This document shows, in pieces, positions 21,801 through 34,521 of a stretch of 41,898 nucleotides of DNA; the first letter of the stretch is position 1; each line of letters begins with the position of its first letter. Source of the stretch: Multifurca ochricompacta (Eukaryota > Basidiomycota > Agaricomycetes > Russulales > Russulaceae). Under the pieces are notes generated by a model that was not told the origin of the DNA, did not search any database, and was given only the letters and a program-made list of their open reading frames with translations. The translations under genes were made by a program, and so were the position numbers. The stretch covers positions 1 to 41,898 of the forward strand of contig WTXG01000298.1 in the NCBI GenBank assembly GCA_022496185.1, given 5' to 3'.

Positions 21801-22152
21801 TTCTACCTATCTATCTAAGGTACAATTTCAGGATCATTGCCAGCTTTTTCTGACACTTGCACAGATTGCACTTGATGTCCTCCCCTGTCAGGCATCATCT
21901 GTACCCTGTGAGTGACTTTTTTCAGCAAGTAAACAAACTGCCGAGGACCGCCATTCGTGTTTGGGTGCAGAATGATTTGAAGAACTTCAGATAATGAAGT
22001 TTGCATGGTGTAACACAATCACTGACCTTGCTGCATGGAACTCGGCTGAGGTAGAGGAGGTGGACCTCAAGTGTTATGTGGATCTTTTAGAGGCAGATGC
22101 CATGCTTGCTGAATTTGATAAGTATGCAGATGACATGGTTGTAGACTGTTGA
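18823..22152 (+). pseudogene. hAT transposase gene with introns, degraded
   Basis: Cut-and-paste transposase in several exons. The N-terminal part (from MKPIKPTSV) is lysine-rich and acidic and could hold nuclear localisation signals. The segment 19398-19739 (SNSSCRQHARLHWKVYERRC) resembles a zinc-finger DNA-binding region, and an intron starts GTAAGT at 19740. Catalytic region: STADGWSADTTKAAF (first Asp, near 20030) and IMLDNASTND (second Asp, near 20295). The C-terminal dimerisation region follows: an ALDVLPCQASSVPCE block near 21870-21915, where TGA replaces the Arg before LFSASKQTAEDR. It ends at TGA 22150. Exon borders were placed by eye. Several stops, including TGAs at likely former CGA codons, make it non-functional. 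Confidence 0.82.
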
Positions 22153-22178
22153 ATAAACTTTATTATGACTACATTAGA

Positions 22179-22811
22179 TTAGAAGTAGCCATCGCAGTAG
22201 AGTAGAATGTTAAGACGTTCTAATATAATTATGCTTGTGTTTCTATCTGATGACTGTGGCCTGGATGTGAGATTGAGCCGTCTGTGAAGCGTGAGAATAT
22301 CCACTTTGGGTTCAGGTGCAACTGCCACCGCATGTATGTGTTCAACTTCATACAGCCCATTGGGGCTTATGCTGATTTTGCCCAATCTCCTTTTGTATCT
22401 TTGATTTTGCAATCCTGGCCTTCAAAGGAAACAGTAACAAGTATTTGCAATACATCCAATGGATACGATGGTGAGTCTAATTTCAAGTGTGTATGAGGCG
22501 TCTCTGAGAATAACTGGTGTGGTCTTCAGCCCATTCGGCACCTCAATTTGAAGATTGCCAGTCCCAATGGCATAGAAGACTCATTTGTCAGCTGCAGTGA
22601 TAGCTCTGGGTGGAATGGATTGATAAGAAGTGAAACATTGGAGGAATGGGAAGATGTGTTGTGAAGCGCCAGAGTCATAAAGCTTGGTTTCAGTGGTAAG
22701 TTCTGCACTTGCCATGTCATGTACTGATATGTTTTGTAGATTGCTTTGATCTTGCATTGTCTTGAGGGCACACATGTACACTGACATGTAAAGCAGTAGA
22801 GCATTTGCCAC
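22179..22811 (-). pseudogene. Ty1/copia Pol fragment inside hAT
   Basis: Antisense to the transposase. A single frame of about 210 codons, interrupted by two TGAs, contains a copia-type protease (LYDSGASQHIFPFL, then AIGTGNLQIEVPNG) and the start of the GAG-pre-integrase region (GLYEVEHIHAVAVAPEPKVD, then ILTLHRRL). The segment ends there; no integrase core, RT or LTR is seen. It differs in sequence from the copia element F at the right of the window. It is either a remnant of an insertion into the hAT element or a captured piece. Confidence 0.75.
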
Positions 22812-22818
22812 CTATCAA

Positions 22819-25500
<2,682 letters not shown>

Positions 25501-25559
25501 GTAATAGGAGTCAAAACGGAATAACAGAATGTAATGCAAGAATTGCAAGTGTCTGGGAA

Positions 25560-25759
25560 CTGACCTCTGACCGGTTCTGAACTGGTCATGTGAGAACTGG
25601 TTGGAACTGGTTGTTGGACCGAAAGTGAACCACTATAGACCGGTCCTAAGAAGTCCAGTCTGCAGTTGGTCTATATTTGAGTTACTATAGACTGGTTGCT
25701 GGTCCAGTCCACATGAAATTTATTGAAAAAACTGGACTGGACCGGACTTTTAAACACTA
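25560..25759 (+). repeat. Right end of hAT: subterminal motifs and inverted repeat
   Basis: The run ACCGGTT, AACTGGTC, AACTGGTT, AACTGGTT and ACCGGTC occurs within about 110 bp from 25575. It is followed by GGTCCAGTCC-type units and the terminal GGACTTTTAAACACTA. Many units differ only as ACCGGT versus ACTGGT, a CpG transition. Confidence 0.65.
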
Positions 25760-25916
25760 GGACTGAGCATCCTCATTCAATTTCGTCTTCTGCGTGCGCC
25801 TGCTGTGACTTGCAGGGCTTGAATAATCCAGTCTTGACCCTTGATATCTTGGCTGCAGAGCTTGATTCTCCTTGACACAAACTGACCCTGCACACAGCTA
25901 GCACCTGGCTGTGACA
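25760..25916 (-). repeat. Segment 3 of split LTR G
   Basis: Begins with the right hAT TSD (GGACTGAG) and ends CACCTGGCTGTGACA. That ending is the reverse complement of the first 15 bases of the solo LTR at 34892, so 25916 is the outer edge of G. The next bases, GGAGT (25917-25921), fit a 5-bp TSD whose partner is off-window. Confidence 0.75.
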
Positions 25917-27015
25917 GGAGTCATCCTTGAAGAGGGGTGAGTGCAAATGGACCCAATAAAAGTACAAGGAATTTGAGAATGGCCTGTCCCCACATGCATA
26001 AAAGATGTACAATCCTTCAAAGGATTCTGCAATTTCTACCAACAATTTGTACAAGGATTCTTGGGCATCGCTCAGCCCCTGAATGGGCTGTTAAAGAAGG
26101 ACATACCCTGGCATTGGGGGACAGACCAACAACAAGTGTTTGAACGGATCCGAGACATTGTTGGATCCAAACCTGTCCTGTTACAACTGAATTTAGAGAA
26201 ACCATTTGAACTTGAAGTTGATGCATCCCACTTTGCCAATGGAGCAGTGTTGAATCAAAGAGATGTCACAGGGATCCTACACCCAGTAGCCTTTTATTCC
26301 AAAACCTTCTCCCCAGCTGAATGAAATTACAACATCTGGGACAGAGAATTGTTAGCCATTGTGAAAGCCCTGCGCCACTGGCGACCATACCTAGCAGGAA
26401 CCCCCCACAAGACCATTATCCACACAGACCACTCCAATCTGCTGTACTGGAAAGAGCCACATAAAATCAGTTGGTGAGTAGCATGGGAAGTGCTGGAGCT
26501 GGAGGAATATAACTTCATACTGAAGCATATTGCTGGAAGTCACAATGCATGCACAGATGCTCTGTCGCAGTGGCCTGACTTGAACAATGGTGGGGAAGAC
26601 AACAATGACATTGTAGTACTCCCAAAAGAAGTATTTGCAAAGACCGCAGTCATCAGCCTTCACAACATGGATTTGTGGGCCCAAGTGTCACAAAACATGA
26701 ACCAGCAACTATGCCAATCATGGGCAGATGCACATGGTCTGAAAAAAGTTGACGGCCTTTGGTGGAAGGATGAGGATCATCTCATTGTCACCAGTGGTGA
26801 CAACATTAAGAGGGGGGTGATCCATTTTCACCACAATCTCCCTTCTGCAGGCCACCCTGGCATTGCTAACACATATGCCCTCACCAAATGAGATTACTGG
26901 TGGCCAAACATGAAGAAGGATGTAGAGAACTACATGAAAGGATGTGCAGATTGTCAAGCCAACAAAGTAAACACACATCTGCACTCACCAGCAATATCCC
27001 CAATCACTCCAATGA
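25917..27015 (+). pseudogene. pol: Pol of element D, segment 1: RT end to integrase start
   Basis: Outermost gypsy element. It resumes in mid-RT at GVILEEG, which in A and E follows SVEYL. It runs through the RT connection (FCNFYQQFVQGF), RNase H (ELEVDASHFANGAV; IWDRELLAIVKAL; IIHTDHSNLLYWKEPHK) and the integrase zinc-binding region (HFHHNLPSAGHPG...CADCQANK), stopping at ITPMM where E is inserted. Stops occur near 25949, 25974, 26322, 26477 and 26889, several of them at arginine positions in relatives. RT catalytic residues and everything upstream lie off the left of the window. Confidence 0.88.
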
Positions 27016-27609
27016 TGTTACGACCTCTGCTGAGCAACCCCGTTTTCTTTACCCTTCCCAATGCCAACCCCTCGCTGCCACCTACATTACACTTCTTGAT
27101 CACATCCCCATCCTGGGACCCGTCACATGCTTTACTCCCATCCCCATGACTCTGCTTGTATCTGTTGACTTGCTGTTTACCTATGTTTATCTCTCTATCT
27201 CATTATCTCTTTATCTCCTTATCTTATGACCGGACACTTACTTAGTACCCTATCAGAAGCCAGGCTTTACACCATCTGCTTTCGTATATTTGGGCCCACC
27301 TGACCCCATTATCTTTATCTATAGACGCCCACCAGATTATGTATATAAGTCCACTGTAGCTATGTTGTAGACTCCAGACTTGACTTATTGAATACATCGG
27401 TGCTTGTCTTCTGGACATCCCTTTGAACACTTTGACTCGATCATCTCGGTGCTTCTGGCATTTCCCGCTCAACATTGTCTTAAGAGTACGGCCTCTTTTG
27501 ACTTTGACTTCTCCTGTATAACTTCAGGGGATCCTATTGGTCCCCTATCCTGATCACAAACGAATGCTGTCACACAAGTCGTGTGGAATGTCCTGCACTG
27601 GATGTAACA
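27016..27609 (+). repeat. 5' LTR of element E
   Basis: A 594-bp LTR, TGTTACGACC to GATGTAACA. TATATAAG is at 27342-27349 and the 11-mer at 27376-27386 reads AGACTTGACTT (one CpG decayed), again 34 nt apart. The primer-binding site AAGTCGAGTCT follows two bases after the LTR. Confidence 0.94.
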
Positions 27610-27611
27610 TC

Positions 27612-27622
27612 AAGTCGAGTCT
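27612..27622 (+). promoter_or_regulatory. Self-priming primer-binding site of E
   Basis: AAGTCGAGTCT begins two bases after the 5' LTR and is complementary to the LTR 11-mer at 27376-27386 except at one position, where the LTR copy has TG for CG. It is identical to the site in B. Confidence 0.7.
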
Positions 27623-27628
27623 CTCATC

Positions 27629-29137
27629 ATGGCTTCCAGCTGCAGTCAGACCCTGTTCAAAGAAGAACTCATCGAATGCAGAGACGAGAATAATCTTTCA
27701 CAACAAGTACTTGGCTCTGCCGCCTGGAAAGATTTTGAATCCGAGTTTGGATACTACGTTTATCACAACAGAAGATACCAACCGGTAGAATACGACGATG
27801 AGAAAAGAGTTTGGTACTGTATCCGATACTTGGAAAGCCGACACTCTTGGGTCACCACAGGACCTGCCCCACCAGAATTTGGACTAGGACCGTGGAGAGA
27901 AAATCCCCTAGCCATTGTCACAGACTCTGAACCAGAAGAGTACGTAGAAGAAAATAGTGAAGAAGCACTGGTATTAGCATCGACTACCGCCCCAGTTGCA
28001 CCTACAGTTGTCACAATCAGAGCCCCTGCATTGACAACTCCCCAGATATCTGTACAATCTACCAACACAGTCACCCCATTCTATCAGAATATGTCCACCA
28101 TCGCTGCTCAACTCCCAGACACAGCCCTTCCACCCCCACCACCAGTCATGGCACCTCCAAACATCCCTCCACCCTCGGGATGGTTATCAGGTGTCCTACC
28201 TCAGACATTCACGGGGGACTGATCACAAAGTAAAAAGTTCATGTTGGAATTCACTACCTTCAAGAACTTCAATCACGATGTTGCCCAGATCATTAACCCG
28301 TTTCAGTGGGCTAATCTCTTTCTCTCTCTCATAAGAGGGGATGCAGTAGATGACTGGATGATGGAGCAGCTGGAATGGCTGAATGAGCAGATCGAAAGCG
28401 GACGACGAACTACGAGCGAAGGCCTTTGGGAAACGATTGCCCAGAGGTTTAAAGACGCATTCACCGACAGGCAGGCCAAGCAGAAGGCAGCCTGTGAACT
28501 GAAGTCTCTAAAAATGGATAAGGGAGACCTTGACACCTATGTGGCAAAGTTCAGGAGTCTGGCCAATAGGGCCAGATACGACACCGACGAGGAGGCCACG
28601 TTGGACCTCTTCTCTCAAGGGTTACCCAACCCTTTAGTAAAGAACATCATACAATTTCACCACCCCCAGGACTGGGACACCTGGGTTGATGCTGCTCGAC
28701 GACAGCAGCAAGACTACCTCGATTTCCAAACACATTTTGGAGTCGATACCAAGAAGGGAAAGACCCAAGATCAATGGAAAGTGGCCTTTGGCATCAAACC
28801 TACGCATCACCAGAGAGATCCGAATGTCATGGATACCTCTGCAGATAGAACCAGGGCTAGGGCAACGCTCACGGAGGATGAGTGTCAGACCTTGATGAAA
28901 GAAGGGCGGTGCTTCCATTGTAAAGCACAGGGGCACATGTCTCGAGACTGCCCAAAGAAGGGAGTACGCATTGCCGAAGCTACTACTACCCCAGCCCACC
29001 CCATCAGTAACCCCCCCACAACAGACAAACATACCAAAGAAGAAAAGGCCCAGGATATATGGGCAAATATGATGAAGGAAAGCGAGGAAGTGCGTGCCAT
29101 TCTAGTCGAGAAGGCATTCGCCAAAAAGGATTTTTGA
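27629..29137 (+). pseudogene. gag: Gag of element E, one TGA
   Basis: About 502 codons from ATG 27629 (MASSCSQTLF) to TGA 29135. A single internal TGA at 28220 (TFTGD*SQSKK) stands where C and B have arginine. Regions: FGYYVYHNRRYQPVEYD block (residues about 35-55), proline-rich linker (about 165-195), helical Gag core (MLEFTTFKNFNHDV to LANRARYDTDEEATLDLF, about 205-325), and a CCHC knuckle CFHCKAQGHMSRDC near 28912-28953. Without the stop it would be a normal nucleocapsid-type Gag. Pol overlaps its end in the -1 frame. Confidence 0.9.
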
Positions 29138-32100
29138 TTGGCTCTACCCCATTGGCCTGGGCACGAGCACTCCATGTAACCTCTGTGTATACTAGTCATT
29201 TCAAATCTCTGAAAATACCAGTACATTTCAAAACTACACAGAAAACGGCTGACCATGACATCCTGGTTGACTCAGGAGCCACTGATAATTTTATCAGTCC
29301 TCAATTAGCAAAGACTATGGAGCTGGGGATGCTGGCACTCCCTCAGGAAAAGAACATTTGGAATATTGATGGGATGGCCAATTGGGCAGGAAAGATCATG
29401 CACTACACTGATCTCAATGTCCAAGTAGGAGAGGAGACGAAAGTCATCCGTTTCCTCGTTACAAACCTAGGGGATGAAGATCTCATCTTGGGATATCCAT
29501 GGCTGGCAGCGTTTGAACCCAAAATTAACTGGACGGATGCCACCATGGATAAGGAGTTCTACCCGGTCTTGATTATGTCCCTGGGGTATGACTATCAGGC
29601 CCGACATACAGCAATAAACAGTACCATTGAGCTAAAAGAGCAGGATCCAAGCCGCTGCTGTATTACCAAAGCATCAGAACTGGCCCAGAAGGCGGTCCAA
29701 GGGCAGGCCAAGAAGACCTTTGAGGAGGTAGTACCTGCCACTTACCACCAACATTGGAAGGTGTTTTCAGAAGAAGAATTGCAGCACTTCCCCCCAGCGC
29801 GCCCCTGGGACCATGCCATCGATTTTGTGCCTGATGCGCCCACAGCAATAGATTGCAAAATCTATCCCCTGTCCCAGTCAGAGCAAGAGGCATTGACGAT
29901 GTTTCTAGAAGAACAGCTAGCAAAAGGATACATCTGTCCATCTAAGTCGCAATATGCCTCCCCCTTCTTCTTCATTAAAAAGAAGGATGGCAAGCTCCAA
30001 CCTGTGCAGGATTACCGACGTATAAACACTTATACAGTGAAAAATGCCTATCCGCTGCCTCTCATTTCGGAACTCATTGACACTATGTGAGACAAGTCAC
30101 TCTTCTCGAAAATGGACGTACGTTGGGGGTATAACAATGTTCAGATTAAGGAAGGGGACCAGTGCAAGGCAGCCTTTAAGACCAACCAAGGCCTGTTTGA
30201 GCTGAATGTCATGTTCTTTGGCCTTACCAACTCGCCGGCTACCTTCCAGGCAATGATGAATCACATCTTCCGTGACCTTATTCTCACTGGCGAAGTAGTG
30301 GTGTACATGGATGACATATTAGTAGCGACCACCAATGATCTCCGACATCACCAAGAATGAGTACACCAGGTACTGGATATCCTGCAGGAGCACGACCTAT
30401 ATCTCAAACCGTCAAAATGCTCATTCGAACAACGGAGTGTTGAGTACTTGGGAATCATCCCGGAAGACGGTCACATACGAATGGATCCAGTAAAGGTGCA
30501 GGGAGTTCGAGAATGGCCGACACCCACATGCGTCAAAGACATAAGATCCTTTGTAGGATTCTGCAATTTCTACCGACACTTCGTATGAGGGTTCTCTGGA
30601 ATTGCACAACCGCTTAATGGGTTGTTAAAGAAGGATGTACCTTGGCATTGGGGAGAAGAGCAGCAACAAGCGTTTGAACATATCCGAGACATTGTTGGCT
30701 TGGAACCCGTCCTCCTGCAGCCGGACCTGGCAAAGCCCTTCAAGCTTGAGGTCGACGCCTCCTGCTTTGCCAATGGGGCAGTATTAAATCAGAGGGACAC
30801 AAAGGGGGCACTTCACCCAGTGGCCTTCTACTCTGAAACCTTCTCGCCAGCTGAGCAAAATTATGACATTTGGGATCGCGAGCTTCTCGCTATTGTAAAA
30901 GCCCTATGACATTGGCAACCATACCTAGCGGGAACCCCTCATAAAACCATCATCCATACCGACCACTCCAACCTATTATACTGGAAAGAACCCCATAAGA
31001 TTAGTCAGCGAGTCGCCCGCGAAGTCTTGGAGCTGGAGGAGTACAACTTTACATTAAAACATATTGCAGGAAGTCATAACGCCTGTGCGGATGCCCTATC
31101 ACGAAGGACAGACATGCAGGGAGGTGAAGAGGACAATGAAAACATCACTGTACTCCCCGAAGAAGTTTTCACACATACAGCAGTCGTCAGCCTCCATGAT
31201 ATGGATTTATGGGCACAAGTGTCACAAAATATGAACCAACAACTGTGTCAATCCTGGGCAGATGCACACAATCTGAAAGAAGTTAACAGACTTTGGTGGA
31301 AGGATGGGGATCGTCTCGTTGTCACCGGTGGTGACAACATTAAGAGGGGGGTGATCCATTTTCACCACAACCTCCCCTCTGCCAGACACCCTGGCATCGC
31401 GAATACATACGCCCTTGCCAAACGAGACTATTGGTGGCCAAGTATGAAGAAAGATGTAGAAGAATATGTGAAAGGCTGCATGGACTGTCAAGCTAACAAA
31501 GTGAACACACACCCACACCTGCCAGCACTATCCCCAATTACTCCTACAGCTGCGTTGCCATTCCAGACAATTGCCATGGACTTCATAGTCAAATTGCCGA
31601 AGTCACGAGGCTTTGACTCTATCCTTACCATCACCGACCACAACTACTCAAAGGCAGCATTATTCATACCATGCAATGAGTCTATCACAGCAGAAAAAGT
31701 GGCAAAACTGTACCTCAACCATGTCTATAGACACTATGGACTCCCACAGAAAGTCATCTCCAACCAAGACCCATGTTTTACATCGACGTTCACAAGAGCC
31801 CTGTGCAAAATCCTCAATGTAACGCAAAATGTTTCTACTGCCTACCACCCACAGACGGATGGCCAGTCAGAAAGGACAAACCAATGGTTGGAGCAGTATC
31901 TCCGTTTCTGGTGTAATGGACGACAGGACGATTGGGCAGATTGGCTCGCGACAGCAGAGTTCACACATAATTCATGGCCAAACAGCACCACCAAAACCTC
32001 CCCATTCTCCCTTATCATGGGATGGATGCTGCGGACCACTTTGGCTGATAAACCCACGAACGTTCCATCAGCCACACAGCATATCGACCAATGGAACGAG

Positions 32101-32619
32101 ATTAGGAAATCAGCCAATGAGAACCTGCTCAAGGCGCAAAAGGCTCTGTCAGAGAGGCCTTCAAAATTCACACCTTATCAGACCAATGACCTTGTTTGGT
32201 TGGAAGGAAAGAACATTCACACATCACACCCAACAGCCAAACTAGCACCCCGACATCACGGGCCATTCAAGATAACAAGGAAGCTGTCAGATGTGTCATA
32301 TGAACTCGAGCTTCCATCCACATGGAAAATCCACCCCATTTTCCATGCCAAGCTCCTGACACCTTATACAGAAATGTCCCTGCATGGGGAAAACTTCCCG
32401 AAACCTCCCCCTGAATTAATTGATGGAGAAGCGGAATGGGAAGTGGAGCGAATTCTAGACTCCCAGAAAAGAGGCTGAGGGCACAAGCTGCATTACCTAG
32501 TCAAGTGGAAAGGATTCCCAGACTCTGACAACTCATGGGAGCCGACTGGGAATATCTTTGCCCCAGTCCTTATCTCGGAGTTCCACACCCGACATCCAGA
32601 AGCACCCAGAGACAATTAA
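29059..32619 (+). pseudogene. pol: Pol of element E, five TGA stops, no frameshift
   Basis: One frame is kept over about 1186 codons, with TGA at 30088, 30358, 30586, 30907 and 32476, each where relatives have arginine (for example DTM*DKSLF, FCNFYRHFV*GFSG). Domains in order: protease DILVDSGATDNF (near 29255), LGYPWLAAFEPKINW, RT ([40 protein letters not shown] near 30303), RNase H (ELLAIVKAL, IIHTDHSNLLYWKE), integrase zinc-binding region (HFHHNLPSA...CMDC), and integrase core (MDFIVKLP; SNQDPCF; QSERTNQWLEQ). Then come a GPF motif (RHHGPFKITRKL) and a chromodomain (EWEVERIL to SWEPTGNIF). The start shown is the open-frame limit; entry is probably by -1 frameshifting near 29131. Confidence 0.93.
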
Positions 32620-32696
32620 AAAGGACAACCCCAGACCCCAGTCGAATCCCCCAGTACATGCTCTCACAGCAATGTCCTACCACCAAACAAACCATT

Positions 32697-33896
32697 ATGT
32701 CTTTCATCGCTGCCAACACTGCCGTCGATGCTTTCACCGCTACTACAGTAGTTGTCAAGAACTTCCCCTCCACTCATCCCTCTACACATCCCTCCTCGCC
32801 TATTGATTACGAGGCCGCCGAAGTGCGGGTCAAGAATCAATCCCCCAACCCAAATGACAACTTCGAACACAGTGAGGAACTGCACCCCAATGATCTACTC
32901 GGCATGGAGCTGGATGATGAAGTCCCTGAGTTCCCATTCTTCGCAAATAATCCAAACTCATCAATGTACTTCCCGCTCGAGATCACCATGGCAGATGGGA
33001 CCACAGCCATAGCTAAGTACATCTTCTATACCAATGGAGGCATGGATGTGGCCGGTTGTATGAAGAAGAATGGCCCCGTTTATGGGGCACCTGTGTATTT
33101 GGAAGAAAGGTATACTGGACGTCTCCACCATACCATGAGCGACGAGCAGCTTGGCCATCTGGCTGCCAAAGACTCCCGAGCATTCACCATTGATGAAGTA
33201 ATGAATGACATGCGTCTCCTGCATCTCAAAGCCGAGGTAATGAGACTGCGTAAGAACCTGATGCTGCGAACAATGCTCAATAAACAGTACAAGGAGCATG
33301 TGAAAATGATGACAAGGTTGACCAGTGGAATGTTCCAGGTCGAGCAGGAGTTGACAGAGATCAGAAAGAGATTGGAGATAGGGGACGCGTACCAGACCAT
33401 TGCAGAAAGGTATGCTGACACTTATGCACAACCTCTCCCCCCACGCTCCTTGGGAGCTGCCCTGATGTTGCTGCTGAATTGGTTCGAGATGCCGCGCTTG
33501 CACGAAAACCCTTGTGGAGAAACATGTTGGCGGTGTGACAGTAAGTACCATATCAGCTGGAACTGTCCCCTCAACTGCAAGTGGTGCCGCCACTGCTGTA
33601 GTAACCTGCACTGGAGCCAGTTCTGCATCTTTCGCCGCATAGGTGTCACCCTGACAATCATCAACCCATCAGGATGGTGCGGCAAATGTCTCCGCCACAA
33701 TTCAGGGCATTGGGAGTTGGACTGCCCCGTCCATGACCTCTGCCACTTGTGCAGCCAGCATGGCCCTTACGGGTTCCTCCACGCCCACAGATGTCCCCAG
33801 GATTCCGACAAGGAGAATGACACGCTGGATGATCGTAATGTAGCCGATGATTATCTGGAGCTGATACAAGATGATGACAGTACAAGTCGCTTCTAG
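32697..33896 (+). CDS. Third ORF of E: intact 399-residue zinc-knuckle protein
   Basis: Starts at ATG 32697 (MSFIAANTAVDAF), 77 bp after the pol stop, and ends at TAG 33894 with no interruption. The frame is also open back to 32535, but 32697 matches the starts in A and B. Residues about 20-80 are Pro/Ser-rich then acidic. Residues about 85-165 form a conserved core (AKYIFYTNGGMDVAGCMKKN; VYLEERYTGRLHHTMSDEQL). Residues about 175-245 are a probable coiled coil (LKAEVMRLRKNL to LTEIRKRLEIGDAYQ). Then come knuckles CWRCDSKYHISWNC and CRHCCSNLHWSQFC (CX2CX4HX4C), CGKCLRHNSGHWELDC (CX2CX6HX4C) and a fourth CHLC...H...C cluster, with an acidic tail. The place of an envelope or accessory gene, but no signal peptide or membrane segment is visible. 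Nucleic-acid binding is inferred; function unknown. Confidence 0.85.
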   Translation: MSFIAANTAVDAFTATTVVVKNFPSTHPSTHPSSPIDYEAAEVRVKNQSPNPNDNFEHSEELHPNDLLGMELDDEVPEFPFFANNPNSSMYFPLEITMADGTTAIAKYIFYTNGGMDVAGCMKKNGPVYGAPVYLEERYTGRLHHTMSDEQLGHLAAKDSRAFTIDEVMNDMRLLHLKAEVMRLRKNLMLRTMLNKQYKEHVKMMTRLTSGMFQVEQELTEIRKRLEIGDAYQTIAERYADTYAQPLPPRSLGAALMLLLNWFEMPRLHENPCGETCWRCDSKYHISWNCPLNCKWCRHCCSNLHWSQFCIFRRIGVTLTIINPSGWCGKCLRHNSGHWELDCPVHDLCHLCSQHGPYGFLHAHRCPQDSDKENDTLDDRNVADDYLELIQDDDSTSRF

Positions 33897-33913
33897 CCGG
33901 GTCTGCTAGAACC

Positions 33914-33927
33914 AGAAGAGGGGGTGA
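33914..33927 (+). promoter_or_regulatory. Polypurine tract of E
   Basis: AGAAGAGGGGGTGA abuts the 3' LTR at 33928 and is identical to the tract of B. Confidence 0.75.
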
Positions 33928-34521
33928 TGTTACAACCTCTGCCGAGCAACCCCATTTTCTTTACCCTTCCCAATGCCAACCCCTCGCTGCCACCTACATT
34001 ACACTTCTTGATCACATCCCCATCCTGGGACCTGTCACATGCTTTACTCCCATCCCCGTGACTCCGCTTGTATCTGTTGACTCGCTGTTTACCTATGTTT
34101 ATCTCTCTATCTCCTTATCTCTTTATCTCCTTATCTTATGACTGGACACTTACTTAGTACCCTATCAGAAGCCAGGCTTTACGCCATCTGCTTTCATATA
34201 TTTGGGCCCACCTGACCCCGTTATCTTTATCTATAGACGCCCACCAGATTACATATATAAGTCCACTGTAGCTACGTTGTAGACTCCAGACTTGACTTAT
34301 TGAATACATCGGTGCTTGTCTTCTGGACATCCCTTTGAACACTTTGACTCGATCATCTCGGTGCTTCTGGCATTTCCCGCTCAACATTGTCTTAAGAGTA
34401 TGGCCTCTTTTGACTTTGACTTCTCCCGTATAACTTCAGGGGATCCTATTGGTCCCCTATCCCGATCACGAACAAACGCTGTCACACAAGTCGTGTAGAA
34501 CGTCCCGCACCAGACATAACA
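33928..34521 (+). repeat. 3' LTR of element E
   Basis: A 594-bp LTR, TGTTACAACC to GACATAACA, the same length as the 5' copy. By eye about 28 differences, all but two being CpG to TpG/CpA. It is followed by the TSD AATGA. Confidence 0.94.

Larger units (their letters stand above)
27016..34521 (+). mobile_element. Element E: full-length Ty3/gypsy chromovirus, best preserved
   Basis: A 7506-bp element on + inserted in the integrase of D. It has 594-bp LTRs at 27016-27609 and 33928-34521 and the TSD AATGA (27011-27015, 34522-34526). gag, pol and the third ORF all keep their frames throughout; the only lesions I find in coding sequence are six in-frame TGA codons in gag and pol. The third ORF is intact. 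It is the best template for the family in this window. LTR divergence (about 28 differences by eye) shows it is not a recent insertion. Confidence 0.95.

Noticed and set aside
31842..32171. 109-codon minus-strand ORF opposite E integrase, with similar ones at 15768-16058 and 35497-35763
   Set aside because: They are antisense shadows of the conserved integrase region, repeated because the element is repeated. Nothing independent supports them.
32961..33611. 216-codon minus-strand ORF opposite the third ORF of E
   Set aside because: It is the complement of a well-supported ORF, and its composition follows that of the sense strand.
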